The position numbers were made by a program, and so were the translations under genes. Source: Paenibacillus taichungensis (GTDB lineage: Bacteria > Bacillota > Bacilli > Paenibacillales > Paenibacillaceae). From it: a DNA stretch of 64,000 nucleotides. Location: the NCBI RefSeq assembly GCF_003287275.1, contig NZ_QEVW01000001.1:248001-312000 (forward strand). The letters run 5' to 3'. Each line of letters starts with the position of its first letter. The first letter of the stretch is position 1. The notes below the pieces were generated by a model. The model made no database searches. It was given only the letters and a program-made list of their open reading frames with translations, and was not told the origin of the DNA. This document shows, piece by piece, positions 28,137 through 36,517 of the stretch.

Positions 28137-29036
28137 ATGCATACTCGTGCCCGAGATACGGAATTCACCTTGTTGTTTCAAATCATCGCTTACAGCATGA
28201 TCCTGATTCTTTCCTTAATCTGTATCATTCCTTTTCTTTTGATTTTATCAGGCTCATTTAGCAGTAACGAATCTATTGTAAGAGATGGGTATCACCTCTT
28301 TCCCACCGATTTTTCTGTGGAAGGTTATAAGATGGTGTTCAAATTTCCGACCCAGGTGCTCAAAGCTTACGGCGTGACGGTATTTACAACCGTTGTAGGT
28401 ACGGCCCTTGGACTATTTCTTATTACGATGGCGGGATTTGTACTGCAACGCAAAGATTTCAAGTATCGGAACGCTTTCTCATTTTTCATCTACTTTACAA
28501 CCCTCTTTGGCGGGGGATTGGTTCCTTGGTACATCATGTTGGCAAATTATTTCAATCTTACGGACACGTATACGGTATTGATTTTTCCGGGACTGATGAC
28601 GCCATTTCTTATTATCCTGATGAAAAACTTCATTCGTTCAGCCGTTCCGGATGAGCTGATTGAGTCCGCCAAAATCGATGGAGCGAATGACTTCCGTATT
28701 TATTTTAGCGTAGTACTGAAACTGGCGATGCCCGGCATTGCCACTGTAGGGTTATTTCTGGCACTGGGGTACTGGAATGACTGGTTCACCTCATCCTTGT
28801 TCATTAACAACCCTGATATGTACCAACTGCAGTTCTATCTATATAACACCATGAACACGATTACCTTCATTGACCAGATGGCGATTGGTACCGGCATAAC
28901 ACTTAGCCAGGATGTACCTACCGAATCAACCAAAATGGCGATGGCTATTGTAGTTACTGGCCCGATCTTGTTCCTGTATCCATTTGTACAGCGTTACTTT
29001 GTCAAGGGTCTTACGATTGGTGCGGTGAAAGGTTAG
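28137..29036 (+). CDS. Sugar ABC transporter permease (LplC/YtcP-like)
   Basis: This 299-residue second permease has six predicted helices, starting with FQIIAYSMILILSLICIIPFLLI. The EAA loop is present as ESAKIDGANDFRIYFSVVL, and the C-terminus PFVQRYFVKGLTIGAVKG is the conserved ending of this MalG-type subfamily. It follows the LplB-like gene by 29 bases with a GAAGGGAGA site and should form a heterodimeric channel with it. Confidence 0.9.
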   Translation: MHTRARDTEFTLLFQIIAYSMILILSLICIIPFLLILSGSFSSNESIVRDGYHLFPTDFSVEGYKMVFKFPTQVLKAYGVTVFTTVVGTALGLFLITMAGFVLQRKDFKYRNAFSFFIYFTTLFGGGLVPWYIMLANYFNLTDTYTVLIFPGLMTPFLIILMKNFIRSAVPDELIESAKIDGANDFRIYFSVVLKLAMPGIATVGLFLALGYWNDWFTSSLFINNPDMYQLQFYLYNTMNTITFIDQMAIGTGITLSQDVPTESTKMAMAIVVTGPILFLYPFVQRYFVKGLTIGAVKG

Positions 29037-29149
29037 AACGTGGCACGCGCTGTGGGTGCAGATGTGGGATAGCTGTCTGTCCGTCTGCGTCTGAACCATG
29101 GCGAGTCTGCGCTAACATATAAGGTTGACCACAAAAAGGGAGGATGCGT

Positions 29150-30697
29150 ATGCGTAACAAAACAATTCGGCACCTGTCTATGGTACTTGCCCTGATGTTG
29201 TTTGCCGGGGTGCTTGCCGCATGTAATAACGGTTCGGGGGGATCTGCGCAAGGAAGTGAGCAGGGAGGTTCTTCTGAAAACAAAGGGGAGAAGGTTACAC
29301 TGCAATTCTACATGCTTGGAGATGCACCGAAGGATCTGCCAGTGATTGAGTCGGAAATCAACAAACTGGCTGAGGCCGACCTGAACGTCAATGTAAAATT
29401 CAACTATACCTCGTGGACAGACTGGGATCAAAAATACAAATTGCTGCTATCCTCCGGTCAACCGATTGATTTGATATTTACCGCGGACTGGACGTTCTAT
29501 CAGTCCTATGCGAAAAAAGGAGCATTCCTGCCTCTAGATGAACTATTGCCTAAGGCAGCACCTGCACTCAAAGCTTATGTACCTGATGACATGTGGAACG
29601 CGGTAAAAGTCAACGACAAGATTTACACTGTACCATCGACATGGACTGAATATGTTACTGAGGGTATTGCGTACCGTGAGGATTTGCGTGAGAAGTACAA
29701 TCTGCCCAAACCGGAATCTCTGGAGACACTCGAAGCCTATCTGGAGGGAATCAAAGAGAATGAACCCAATATGATTCCAATTGCAGATAGCAATGCGAAC
29801 CATACCCATGGCATTCGACAATTGACATCCAAGCTGGTGAATACGGCAGGTCAGCTGCCTTATGGTTTGGATATCATGTATGACACACCATCCAATATCA
29901 CTTCCTATTGGGGGTCTGCACAGCATCTGGAAGACCTGAAAACGTACAAACGCTGGATGGACAAAGGCTTTTTCCCGAAAAACGTGCTGAATGTAAAAGA
30001 TACGTCCAACTCATTGCTGCAAAATGGGAAATCGGCTGTTGTACTGTCGGGTGAGAACCCGAACAAATTTAATGCGGATGTGATCAAGGTTCAGTCTACT
30101 CACCCGGATTGGAAACTCGGTTATTTCCCTTACCCGAATGCCAAAGGGTTTGCGCAACCAGTTCACCCGATCCACAATGGTTTTGCAATTCCGCGCAGCA
30201 GCAAAAACCCGGAGAAAGCACTCGCATTCTACGAGAAACTAGTTACCGACAAACGTTATAACTGGCTTACCGAATATGGTGTGGAAGGCAAGAACTTTGA
30301 AGTTCAAGACGGTTATTATAAAATGGTGGGCGATGCCCAGACCAATGGATTCCCGCGCGAAGGCATGAATGGTTGGGCTTGGCGTAACCCGGAATTCATG
30401 CTCTATGATAAGAGCTTTGATGATGTGCTGGCTATTTTCAAAGAGCTGGACAAAATGAAAAAGCCGGATATCTTTACTGGTTTTGCTGAGGATTGGACGC
30501 CATACCAAGCTGAGAAAGCTGCACTGGAGCAGGTTGAAAAGCAGTATCTCTATCCGTTGAATGTGGGATTGGTGGATGATGTAGAAGCGGGTCTGAATAC
30601 ATTTATGGAAAAAGCCAAACAGGCAGGCCTTGAGAAGATCCAGACTGAGTACACCAAGCAGTGGCAGGATTACTTGAAGTCAGCTGGTATTCAATAG
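29150..30697 (+). CDS. Sugar ABC transporter substrate-binding lipoprotein (LplA-like)
   Basis: From ATG 29150 (AAAGGGAGG 6-7 bases upstream; the ATG at 29144 is too close to that site) the protein has 515 residues. A lipoprotein signal peptide ends in LAAC with the lipidated Cys25, then a Gly/Ser-rich linker, then a full extracellular solute-binding domain of family 1 (LplA/YtcQ group), with LIFTADWTFYQSYAKKGAF and FPYPNAKGFAQPVHPIHNG segments typical of Paenibacillus oligosaccharide-binding proteins. It delivers substrate to the two permeases upstream. The ligand is unknown; no glycoside hydrolase is encoded nearby to hint at it. Confidence 0.9.
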   Translation: MRNKTIRHLSMVLALMLFAGVLAACNNGSGGSAQGSEQGGSSENKGEKVTLQFYMLGDAPKDLPVIESEINKLAEADLNVNVKFNYTSWTDWDQKYKLLLSSGQPIDLIFTADWTFYQSYAKKGAFLPLDELLPKAAPALKAYVPDDMWNAVKVNDKIYTVPSTWTEYVTEGIAYREDLREKYNLPKPESLETLEAYLEGIKENEPNMIPIADSNANHTHGIRQLTSKLVNTAGQLPYGLDIMYDTPSNITSYWGSAQHLEDLKTYKRWMDKGFFPKNVLNVKDTSNSLLQNGKSAVVLSGENPNKFNADVIKVQSTHPDWKLGYFPYPNAKGFAQPVHPIHNGFAIPRSSKNPEKALAFYEKLVTDKRYNWLTEYGVEGKNFEVQDGYYKMVGDAQTNGFPREGMNGWAWRNPEFMLYDKSFDDVLAIFKELDKMKKPDIFTGFAEDWTPYQAEKAALEQVEKQYLYPLNVGLVDDVEAGLNTFMEKAKQAGLEKIQTEYTKQWQDYLKSAGIQ

Positions 30698-30721
30698 TTT
30701 GTACTTTTCTTCATATTAAAA

Positions 30722-30752
30722 AAAGGTGCCTTCGATTCGAAGGCACCTTTAC
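30722..30752. terminator. Bidirectional intrinsic terminator
   Basis: AAAGGTGCCTTCGA (30722-30735) is the reverse complement of 30737-30750, ending in TTT and preceded by A-residues. It separates the convergent sugar operon and glycosyltransferase genes. Confidence 0.85.
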
Positions 30753-30780
30753 TGTGTATATGCAGGCTTGTTTGAAGTCG

Positions 30781-31929
30781 TTACAGTCCGGCTTGGTCTG
30801 CCGAGTAGGGACGCAGGTCCAGTAGGTCGATAATACTTTGTGCGCTCTGCATGGGGTGATACTTGGCAATCTGCGCCATGTGGCGTTTGCGTTTGCGAAC
30901 AATGTCAGGGTAGTTATGAAGCAGTTTATTCATCCATTTTACAACAACGTCAAGGGAAGTAATGGCCTCCCCCAAACCTCGTGCGGTGAAATACTGAACA
31001 TTTTCTTCTTCCTGACCCGGTATCGGATTATGGAACAGCATGGGGATTCCTTTTGCCAATCCCTCACTGCATGTCATTCCGCCAGGCTTGGTGATCAGGA
31101 GATCAGATACTTCCATTAATTTGTCCACTTCATTGGTGTAACCGATGATATGAATATTATCTTTTTGATACAACGGATTCTGTTCCATGCTGATACGGCT
31201 TTTGTCATTGCGGCCAAGACAGAAAATAATCTGAACATCCTCATGCCAGCGTGTCAATAATTGGTTAACCACTTCATCACTAAGCATTCCCCAACCACCG
31301 CCCATGACAAGCACAGTAGGCATGTTCTTCAAATTGAATTTGCCTCGGATCTCATCCCGCCCTGGATGTTCCCAAAAGTTGGGGTGGATCGGAATGCCGG
31401 TAACCCGAATTTTGTCTAAAGATACACCCCGCAGCATTAATTTGGACTTTACCTCATCTGTAGAAACAAGATACAAATCCACTTCTGGGCTAATCCATGT
31501 CCCGTGCGCGTCATAATCGGTGATGACTGTACAAAGTGGAACCTGCACACCCAGACGTTTCAATCTGGATATGACGGCACTGGGAATAGGGTGGGTGCAT
31601 ACAATGACATTCGGACGAAGCTGACGGACAATACTGCGTGTATGGGTATAAAACAGTTTGTGCAACGCGAGTGTAGTCAGCCGGTTCAAGGATTTTTTAT
31701 ATTGGTGCTTGTATACATACCCGATGAGCTTGGGCTGGTTAATGACCGTTTTTTTGTACGCTGTAATGATGAGTGGTGCTACTCTGGGGTTCAGAAAACT
31801 CCCCAACTCAAGCACTTTGGTTTGCACATTCGGCGAAAGTTTTCGCAAACTGCTGGACAGCGCATATGCCGCTTGAGTATGACCAGCGCCAAAGCCTTCA
31901 GATAATAGTAATACTCTTTTTTTCTCCAC
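30781..31929 (-). CDS. MGDG-synthase/UgtP-like glycosyltransferase
   Basis: The 382-residue protein has two Rossmann halves. The N-terminal half (KRVLLLSEGFGAGHTQAAYAL) is the MGDG-synthase domain with the GAGH acceptor loop. The C-terminal half is family-28-like, with VLVMGGGWGML, the nucleotide-sugar segment LLITKPGGMTCSEGLAKGIP and NPIPGQEEENVQYF. This fits processive diacylglycerol glucosyltransferases (UgtP/YpfP), which build glycolipid anchors for lipoteichoic acid at the inner membrane face. Several paralogues with unknown acceptors exist in this genus, so the exact product is open. The PAP2 gene lies 51 bases upstream on the same strand. Confidence 0.83.
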   Translation of the reverse strand: MEKKRVLLLSEGFGAGHTQAAYALSSSLRKLSPNVQTKVLELGSFLNPRVAPLIITAYKKTVINQPKLIGYVYKHQYKKSLNRLTTLALHKLFYTHTRSIVRQLRPNVIVCTHPIPSAVISRLKRLGVQVPLCTVITDYDAHGTWISPEVDLYLVSTDEVKSKLMLRGVSLDKIRVTGIPIHPNFWEHPGRDEIRGKFNLKNMPTVLVMGGGWGMLSDEVVNQLLTRWHEDVQIIFCLGRNDKSRISMEQNPLYQKDNIHIIGYTNEVDKLMEVSDLLITKPGGMTCSEGLAKGIPMLFHNPIPGQEEENVQYFTARGLGEAITSLDVVVKWMNKLLHNYPDIVRKRKRHMAQIAKYHPMQSAQSIIDLLDLRPYSADQAGL

Positions 31930-31979
31930 GCTTGCTTCACCTGTTCCTGCTAGGTTTTCCTTAGTCTAACATATTCACA

Positions 31980-32507
31980 TTATGTCCATAAAGCAACTGT
32001 TGCAAGTGCGACTAAAGTACCGATCGTAGCACCTGCGAGCACATCTGAGGGATAGTGTAATCCCAGGTAAATTCGTGAAAATCCGACAATTAATGCAACA
32101 GGGAGTAACAACAGCAACAGGAACGGCTCCATCGTCATAAAAGGAACAGTAACTGAGAATACGGCAGTAGTATGCCCTGAAGGGAACGAATGGTCCGTCA
32201 GGGGATTGCGAAACGTAATCGTATCCGGTAGGGCCAAATAAGGCCGAATGCGCGGATACAGTTTTTTGGCGATTGCTACGGGAATGTGGCTAACCGCTAG
32301 AGCGATGCATGCCTGAAGTCCTGTTGTACTCCAAGGAGCGGGAGCCAGCAGCCAAATTAGTAAGGATACTGCAATAGAAGAAGTTGCTCCTCCCAGATGG
32401 GTGAAATAATACAGCCAAAAGTTCATAAATCGATTATGAAGTCGACCATTAATCCACATAAATACATTTCGATCATACTCTTGGAACTTTACGAATAAAC
32501 GGCTCAT
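31980..32507 (-). CDS. PAP2 family phosphatase (undecaprenyl-diphosphatase-like)
   Basis: The start at 32507 is supported by CAGGAGG upstream on the minus strand. The 175-residue protein has several membrane helices and the three-part PAP2 signature: KKLYPRIRPY, PSGHTTA and SRIYLGLHYPSDV, holding the catalytic His residues. Short proteins of this type (BcrC/YodM-like) dephosphorylate undecaprenyl or other lipid pyrophosphates on the outer membrane face, recycling lipid carrier for wall synthesis. Its neighbour is a lipid glycosyltransferase, which suits an envelope role. The lipid substrate is not proven. Confidence 0.85.
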   Translation of the reverse strand: MSRLFVKFQEYDRNVFMWINGRLHNRFMNFWLYYFTHLGGATSSIAVSLLIWLLAPAPWSTTGLQACIALAVSHIPVAIAKKLYPRIRPYLALPDTITFRNPLTDHSFPSGHTTAVFSVTVPFMTMEPFLLLLLLPVALIVGFSRIYLGLHYPSDVLAGATIGTLVALATVALWT

Positions 32508-32727
32508 ATTGGCCTCCTGCCAGTCAGGCCCCATGTTGGCGGCAGTATTTCCGGTAAATTTCTGTGTCCGGTTTCGTCCTGATTAGTATATAACCGTTTT
32601 TTCGTGAACTTGAGGTTATTTCAGGTATATGTTTATCATATTTTTAAATGTTGTCCTTTTCAAGAAGAACACATGTGAAGAAGGTAAAATTCATGTTAAA
32701 GAGTGGATATGCACCCAACTTAACTTT

Positions 32728-32757
32728 TTGACTCGGACGATCTAAAAAAGATACAAT
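32728..32757 (+). promoter_or_regulatory. Probable SigA promoter with long leader
   Basis: TTGACT (32728-32733) and TACAAT (32752-32757) are 18 bases apart. Transcription from here would give a leader of about 455 bases before the glycosyltransferase at 33221. A weaker TTGACA at 33015 may be a second start. Confidence 0.5.
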
Positions 32758-32763
32758 GATTCA

Positions 32764-33220
32764 ACATGGCTGAAATGTGGTTAAAAAAATGTGAGTTTAA
32801 GACTGAACTTTTTGAGGTCTGTTTACGTTATTTGATATAGAGCCTCTGTCGATATGTATCAGCCTGATGAAAAAAGCAGGGACTTTAGAAATAAAAATCA
32901 AGTAAACGGCTGAAAATAAGATATAACAGGCATGAATGCGAGGTTGGAGTATCACGAGGTGCCTATTCAGCGTTTAAAGTTCACATTTCTGCTTCAGGAA
33001 GTGGAATTGCGGTTTTGACAAATGGCTGAAAAGAATACAAAATCGATAAAGCAGCCAACTGGCATCAACCATGCTTGAAACATTGTCTGAAATATTTGCG
33101 TAGTAAACAAAAGAACAGGGTCATATTCTGCGCATCACAAAAAAATAAAAAGTGCAGAATCCAGGAAGAGAAACGACTTAAAGTAATCTGGTTTTGAAAA
33201 AAAGGGGGTAACAGAGAACG
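32764..33220 (+). other. Long leader or intergenic stretch ahead of the GT2 gene
   Basis: I see no ORF and no match to a riboswitch class I know (no T-box, c-di-GMP, c-di-AMP or TPP core). The stretch is rich in A and contains several short inverted repeats but no terminator. AAGGGGG at 33205-33211 is the ribosome binding site of the next gene. Confidence 0.35.
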
Positions 33221-34459
33221 ATGTTGGACGCTATATTCGTCACGATGCAGGTCATTCTGGCACTGCTAGCCGTGTACCAATTCACGTTTTCGCTGTTCGG
33301 TCTGATTAAGAAAAAGAAAAAGAAACACTATCCGGCGACAAAGTCTTTCGCTGTACTCGTCGCAGCGCACAATGAGGAACAAGTTATTGGTGCTTTGATG
33401 GAGAACTTGAAACAGCTGGATTACCCGGAAGATCTGTATGATGTGTTTGTCATTTGTGACAACTGTACGGATGGAACGGCTCAAATTGTAAGACAGCATG
33501 GATTGAATGCTTGTGTACGTACAAATGCTGATCTCAGAGGTAAAGGGTATGCCATCGAATGGATGCTTAAATACCTGTGGAAATTGCCACGCCAGTATGA
33601 CGCAGTTGTCATGTTTGACGCGGATAACTTGGTTGACCGTAACTTCTTGCTCGAGATGAATGATGATTTGTGCAATGGTTCGCGTGTAATTCAAGGATAC
33701 ATCGATACGAAAAATCCTGAGGATTCCTGGATCACTGCAGCTTATGGCGTATCTTACTGGTACATCAACCGTCTGTGGCAGTTGTCTCGTCATAATTTGA
33801 ATATGGCGAATTTCCTGGGAGGTACTGGAATGTGCTTCGAGACCAACCTGCTGAAGGAAATTGGTTGGGGCGCTACAAGTCTTGTTGAGGATTTGGAGTT
33901 TACGATGCGCAGTGTTCAGCGTAATGTATATCCTGTCTTTAACTATGATGCCAAAGTGTTTGATGAAAAGCCGTTAACCTTTAAAGCTTCAGCAAGACAA
34001 CGTCTTCGCTGGATGCAAGGTCACTTTACAGTTGCACGTAGATATTTCTTCCCGCTGCTGTGGCAGAGTATCAAGGAAAGAAGCTTGGTGAAATTTGACC
34101 TTGCTGTGTATGGAGCAAACGTGTACGTTGTTTTGCTTACGTTCCTGATGACTGCTGTCCTGTGGGTGGATACTGCGATATTCAGTGGTCCACATATCGC
34201 AAACATATACGGGTACTTCCCGCTTTGGGTAGGATTCGTAGCGATTGGTCTGAATGTCCTGACATTCTTGTTGTCGATGGCGCTAGAAAAGGTTACTTTT
34301 GCCAAAGTGTATCTGTACCTAATCTTGTTCCCGATTTACCTTCTTTCATGGTATCCAATTACGTTCTACGCGTTCTTTACGCAGAACAACAAACAATGGA
34401 GCCATACCCAACATACACGTGTTGTACGTTTGGATGAGGTGCAGAGTAAGCAGGGATAA
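33221..34459 (+). CDS. Membrane glycosyltransferase family 2
   Basis: The 412-residue protein has an N-terminal membrane helix, a GT2 domain and C-terminal helices (about 310-335, 340-365, 370-395). Catalytic elements are VLVAAHNEEQVIGALM (nucleotide-sugar binding), VVMFDADNLVD (the DxD metal site), TSLVEDLEFTMR (the ED acceptor motif) and ARQRLRWMQGHF, which contains the Q-x-x-R-W motif of processive or BcsA/IcaA-like enzymes. It could therefore make a polysaccharide or glycolipid at the membrane. There are no partner genes for export or modification nearby. The start has AAAGGGGGTAAC upstream. Confidence 0.85.
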   Translation: MLDAIFVTMQVILALLAVYQFTFSLFGLIKKKKKKHYPATKSFAVLVAAHNEEQVIGALMENLKQLDYPEDLYDVFVICDNCTDGTAQIVRQHGLNACVRTNADLRGKGYAIEWMLKYLWKLPRQYDAVVMFDADNLVDRNFLLEMNDDLCNGSRVIQGYIDTKNPEDSWITAAYGVSYWYINRLWQLSRHNLNMANFLGGTGMCFETNLLKEIGWGATSLVEDLEFTMRSVQRNVYPVFNYDAKVFDEKPLTFKASARQRLRWMQGHFTVARRYFFPLLWQSIKERSLVKFDLAVYGANVYVVLLTFLMTAVLWVDTAIFSGPHIANIYGYFPLWVGFVAIGLNVLTFLLSMALEKVTFAKVYLYLILFPIYLLSWYPITFYAFFTQNNKQWSHTQHTRVVRLDEVQSKQG

Positions 34460-34510
34460 TGAATGATTGACTTGGATAAAAGCATTTTTGAAAAAAACAT
34501 TGTAGAAACG

Positions 34511-34539
34511 TTGACAATGATTTTGCGGGATGTTATAGT
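34511..34539 (+). promoter_or_regulatory. Strong SigA promoter of the infC operon
   Basis: A consensus TTGACA (34511-34516) is 17 bases from TATAGT (34534-34539). Transcription should begin near 34546, giving a leader of about 209 bases before infC. Confidence 0.8.
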
Positions 34540-34545
34540 ATTCAA

Positions 34546-34714
34546 GTGCGTTAAATGAATAGCTATGGAATCACAAGTAGAAGTCCGACTTCTCACCTGA
34601 TCAACAAACATGTTGGCTGGTCAACGATCCCAATAATTTATGAAGTGTTTACTCATGAAGAATTGTGTTGATTACAGGGATGTCGGTAGCTTAACCGGCA
34701 TCCCTTTTATTTTT
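34546..34714 (+). promoter_or_regulatory. L20-type attenuator leader of infC-rpmI-rplT
   Basis: Between the promoter and infC the RNA ends in a full intrinsic terminator: GGGATG (34677-34682) pairs with CATCCC (34699-34704), an inner CGGT pairs with ACCG, and T-rich sequence follows. In B. subtilis, L20 binds the leader of this operon and promotes early termination. Gene order and terminator position here are the same; the L20 binding fold itself was not traced base by base. Confidence 0.7.
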
Positions 34715-34754
34715 GTGTAACAGGATATTCAAAATGACCTGGAGGTGGACGGTT

Positions 34755-35264
34755 ATTAGTAAAGATCACATGATTAATGATGAGATTCGGGCGAAGGAAG
34801 TACGCCTTGTCGGAGCTGAAGGAGAACAAATTGGGATCACGCCGATTCGGGAAGCACTGCAAATGGCGATTGACCTGAACTTGGACCTGGTCAATGTGGC
34901 ACCACAGGCTAAACCGCCGGTATGCCGCATCATGGACTATGGCAAATTCCGCTATGAGCAACAAAAGAAAGACAAAGAAGCCCGTAAGAACCAGAAAATT
35001 GTTGACATTAAAGAAGTATGGTTCCGTTCCAATATTGAGGAGCATGATTATCAAACGAAGCTTCGTAATGTAGTTAAGTTCTTGAAAGAAGGCGACAAGG
35101 TAAAATGTTCCGTTCGTTACCGCGGACGTGAAATTGCGCATGCCGCCATTGGTCAACGGATTTTGGAACGCGTTAAGGTGGAAGTTGCAGAACTCTGCAC
35201 CATCGAACGTCAGCCAAAATTGGAAGGCCGCAGTATGATCATGATTCTGGCTCCTAAAGCCTGA
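34755..35264 (+). CDS. infC: Translation initiation factor IF-3 (ATT start)
   Basis: IF-3 binds the 30S subunit and rejects wrong start codons and premature 50S joining. I place the start at ATT 34755: TGGAGGTGG ends 7 bases before it, and the product of 169 residues begins ISKDHMINDEIRAKEVRLVG, lining up with Bacillus IF-3. The nearest ATG (34770) lacks a ribosome binding site and would truncate the conserved start, while upstream starts lie in the leader. ATT starts in infC are known in E. coli and Geobacillus and allow IF-3 to limit its own synthesis. The body has both IF-3 domains (AKPPVCRIMDYGKFRYEQQK; RSMIMILAPK). Confidence 0.95.
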   Translation: MSKDHMINDEIRAKEVRLVGAEGEQIGITPIREALQMAIDLNLDLVNVAPQAKPPVCRIMDYGKFRYEQQKKDKEARKNQKIVDIKEVWFRSNIEEHDYQTKLRNVVKFLKEGDKVKCSVRYRGREIAHAAIGQRILERVKVEVAELCTIERQPKLEGRSMIMILAPKA

Positions 35265-35288
35265 TAACATTGGAGGAGGAAACACAAA

Positions 35289-35492
35289 ATGCCTAAAATG
35301 AAAACACACAGCAGTTTGAAAGGACGCTTCAAAATTACCGGTTCCGGTAAAGTCCTGCGTTACAAAGCTCACAAAAACCACTTGCTTTCCCACAAATCCA
35401 AACGTGCTAAGCGCGTTCTGAACGGTAACCCAGTTATGGCTGCCGGGGATGTTAGACGTTTGAAACAAGGTTTGGCTAACTTGAAAGGCTAA
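35289..35492 (+). CDS. rpmI: 50S ribosomal protein L35
   Basis: The protein is a basic 67-residue structural component of the large ribosomal subunit. The signature KMKTHSSLKGRFKITGSGK opens the protein and HLLSHKSKRAKR follows, as in all L35 proteins. It lies 24 bases after infC with a GGAGGAGGAAA site, in the conserved order infC-rpmI-rplT. Confidence 0.97.
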   Translation: MPKMKTHSSLKGRFKITGSGKVLRYKAHKNHLLSHKSKRAKRVLNGNPVMAAGDVRRLKQGLANLKG

Positions 35493-35580
35493 TTCTAATT
35501 AGTACATTCCGTATGGGGGATCGGCTACGGCCGTACACATACCACGGATACATTTATATTTATTTGGGAGGTTCTTTAAT

Positions 35581-35940
35581 ATGGCAAGAGTAAAAGGCGG
35601 TTTTGTAGTACGTCGTCGTCATAAAAAGGTTTTGAAACTGGCAAGAGGTTATTTCGGTTCCAAACACCGTATTTTTAAAACAGCTAACGAGCAAGTAATG
35701 AAATCCCTGGTTTACGCATACCGTGACCGTCGCAACACAAAACGTAACTTCCGCAGACTGTGGATCGTTCGTATCAATGCTGCAGCACGTATGAATGGTT
35801 TGTCTTACAACAAACTGATCCATGGATTGAAACTTGCTGGAGTAGACATGAACCGCAAAATGTTGGCTGATCTGGCCGTTAACGACATCAATGCGTTCAA
35901 CTCTTTGGCTACTGTAGCTAAAGGCAAAATCAACGCTTAA
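35581..35940 (+). CDS. rplT: 50S ribosomal protein L20
   Basis: The protein is the 119-residue early-assembly protein of the large subunit and, in B. subtilis, the repressor of its own operon through the leader RNA. It begins [20 protein letters not shown] and contains [17 protein letters not shown] and [17 protein letters not shown], all hallmark L20 sequences. The gap of 88 bases after rpmI contains a small inverted repeat and a GGGAGG site. A clear terminator follows. Confidence 0.97.
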   Translation: MARVKGGFVVRRRHKKVLKLARGYFGSKHRIFKTANEQVMKSLVYAYRDRRNTKRNFRRLWIVRINAAARMNGLSYNKLIHGLKLAGVDMNRKMLADLAVNDINAFNSLATVAKGKINA

Positions 35941-35952
35941 AATGGTTTATGC

Positions 35953-35981
35953 AAGCCGCCGTACCTATGGCGGCTTTTTTT
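35953..35981 (+). terminator. Intrinsic terminator of the rplT operon
   Basis: AAGCCGCC (35953-35960) pairs with GGCGGCTT (35969-35976) around an 8-base loop and is followed by seven T. Confidence 0.9.
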
Positions 35982-36517
35982 ACGGCTTAAAGAGTGTTCT
36001 ACTCCAAAGAGTCAGGTTGTGCGAGGCGAATATGCTGCAGCCTATAGGGACACAATGAAAGCATGTAACGGGTGAATAACAGGCTGTGATAATACATAAA
36101 ATACGAACGTTGAAATAATGCAAATGAAAACAGATGAATTCCACATCTTTCTAGGAAGTGTGATATGTTTTTGTTATATAACATCACATCGTTGTAACGT
36201 TAGCGTGTTAAATCGTTAAATTATTAAGCGCTTTCAATAAAAAAAGAGCAAAAATAAGTGAGATTTGGTGATGAAACATCTGGATTTTACCACGGGTTGA
36301 ATGTATAATCACCTCTAGTAGGCTAGTCCTAAAATTTCTCTTCAAGTCATAATGTTCGGTTTTTCGACAGGTGACACAATCATTAAGGGTAAGAATGCGC
36401 TTATAATGTCGAATAAACCATACATTCTGCATAAAAGCCATATTATCGATCTGTTGATCCGATCCATTTTGGCCTGGACAGGAATTAGGTATATATCATT
36501 AAGGGGGAACAAGAGAA
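35982..36517 (+). promoter_or_regulatory. Upstream region of the nucleoside transporter with a PurBox-like site
   Basis: This AT-rich stretch of 536 bases has no credible ORF. On the minus strand AAAACCGAACATT (36363-36351) fits the PurR consensus AWWWCCGAACWWT at every position. Candidate -10 boxes TATAAT lie at 36304-36309 and 36402-36407, both with poor -35 partners. Purine control of a nucleoside importer would make sense, but only one box is convincing and PurR usually needs two. Confidence 0.4.

Noticed and set aside
34707..35468. 253-codon reverse ORF over infC-rpmI
   Set aside because: It is antisense to highly conserved translation genes and is explained by their codon bias.
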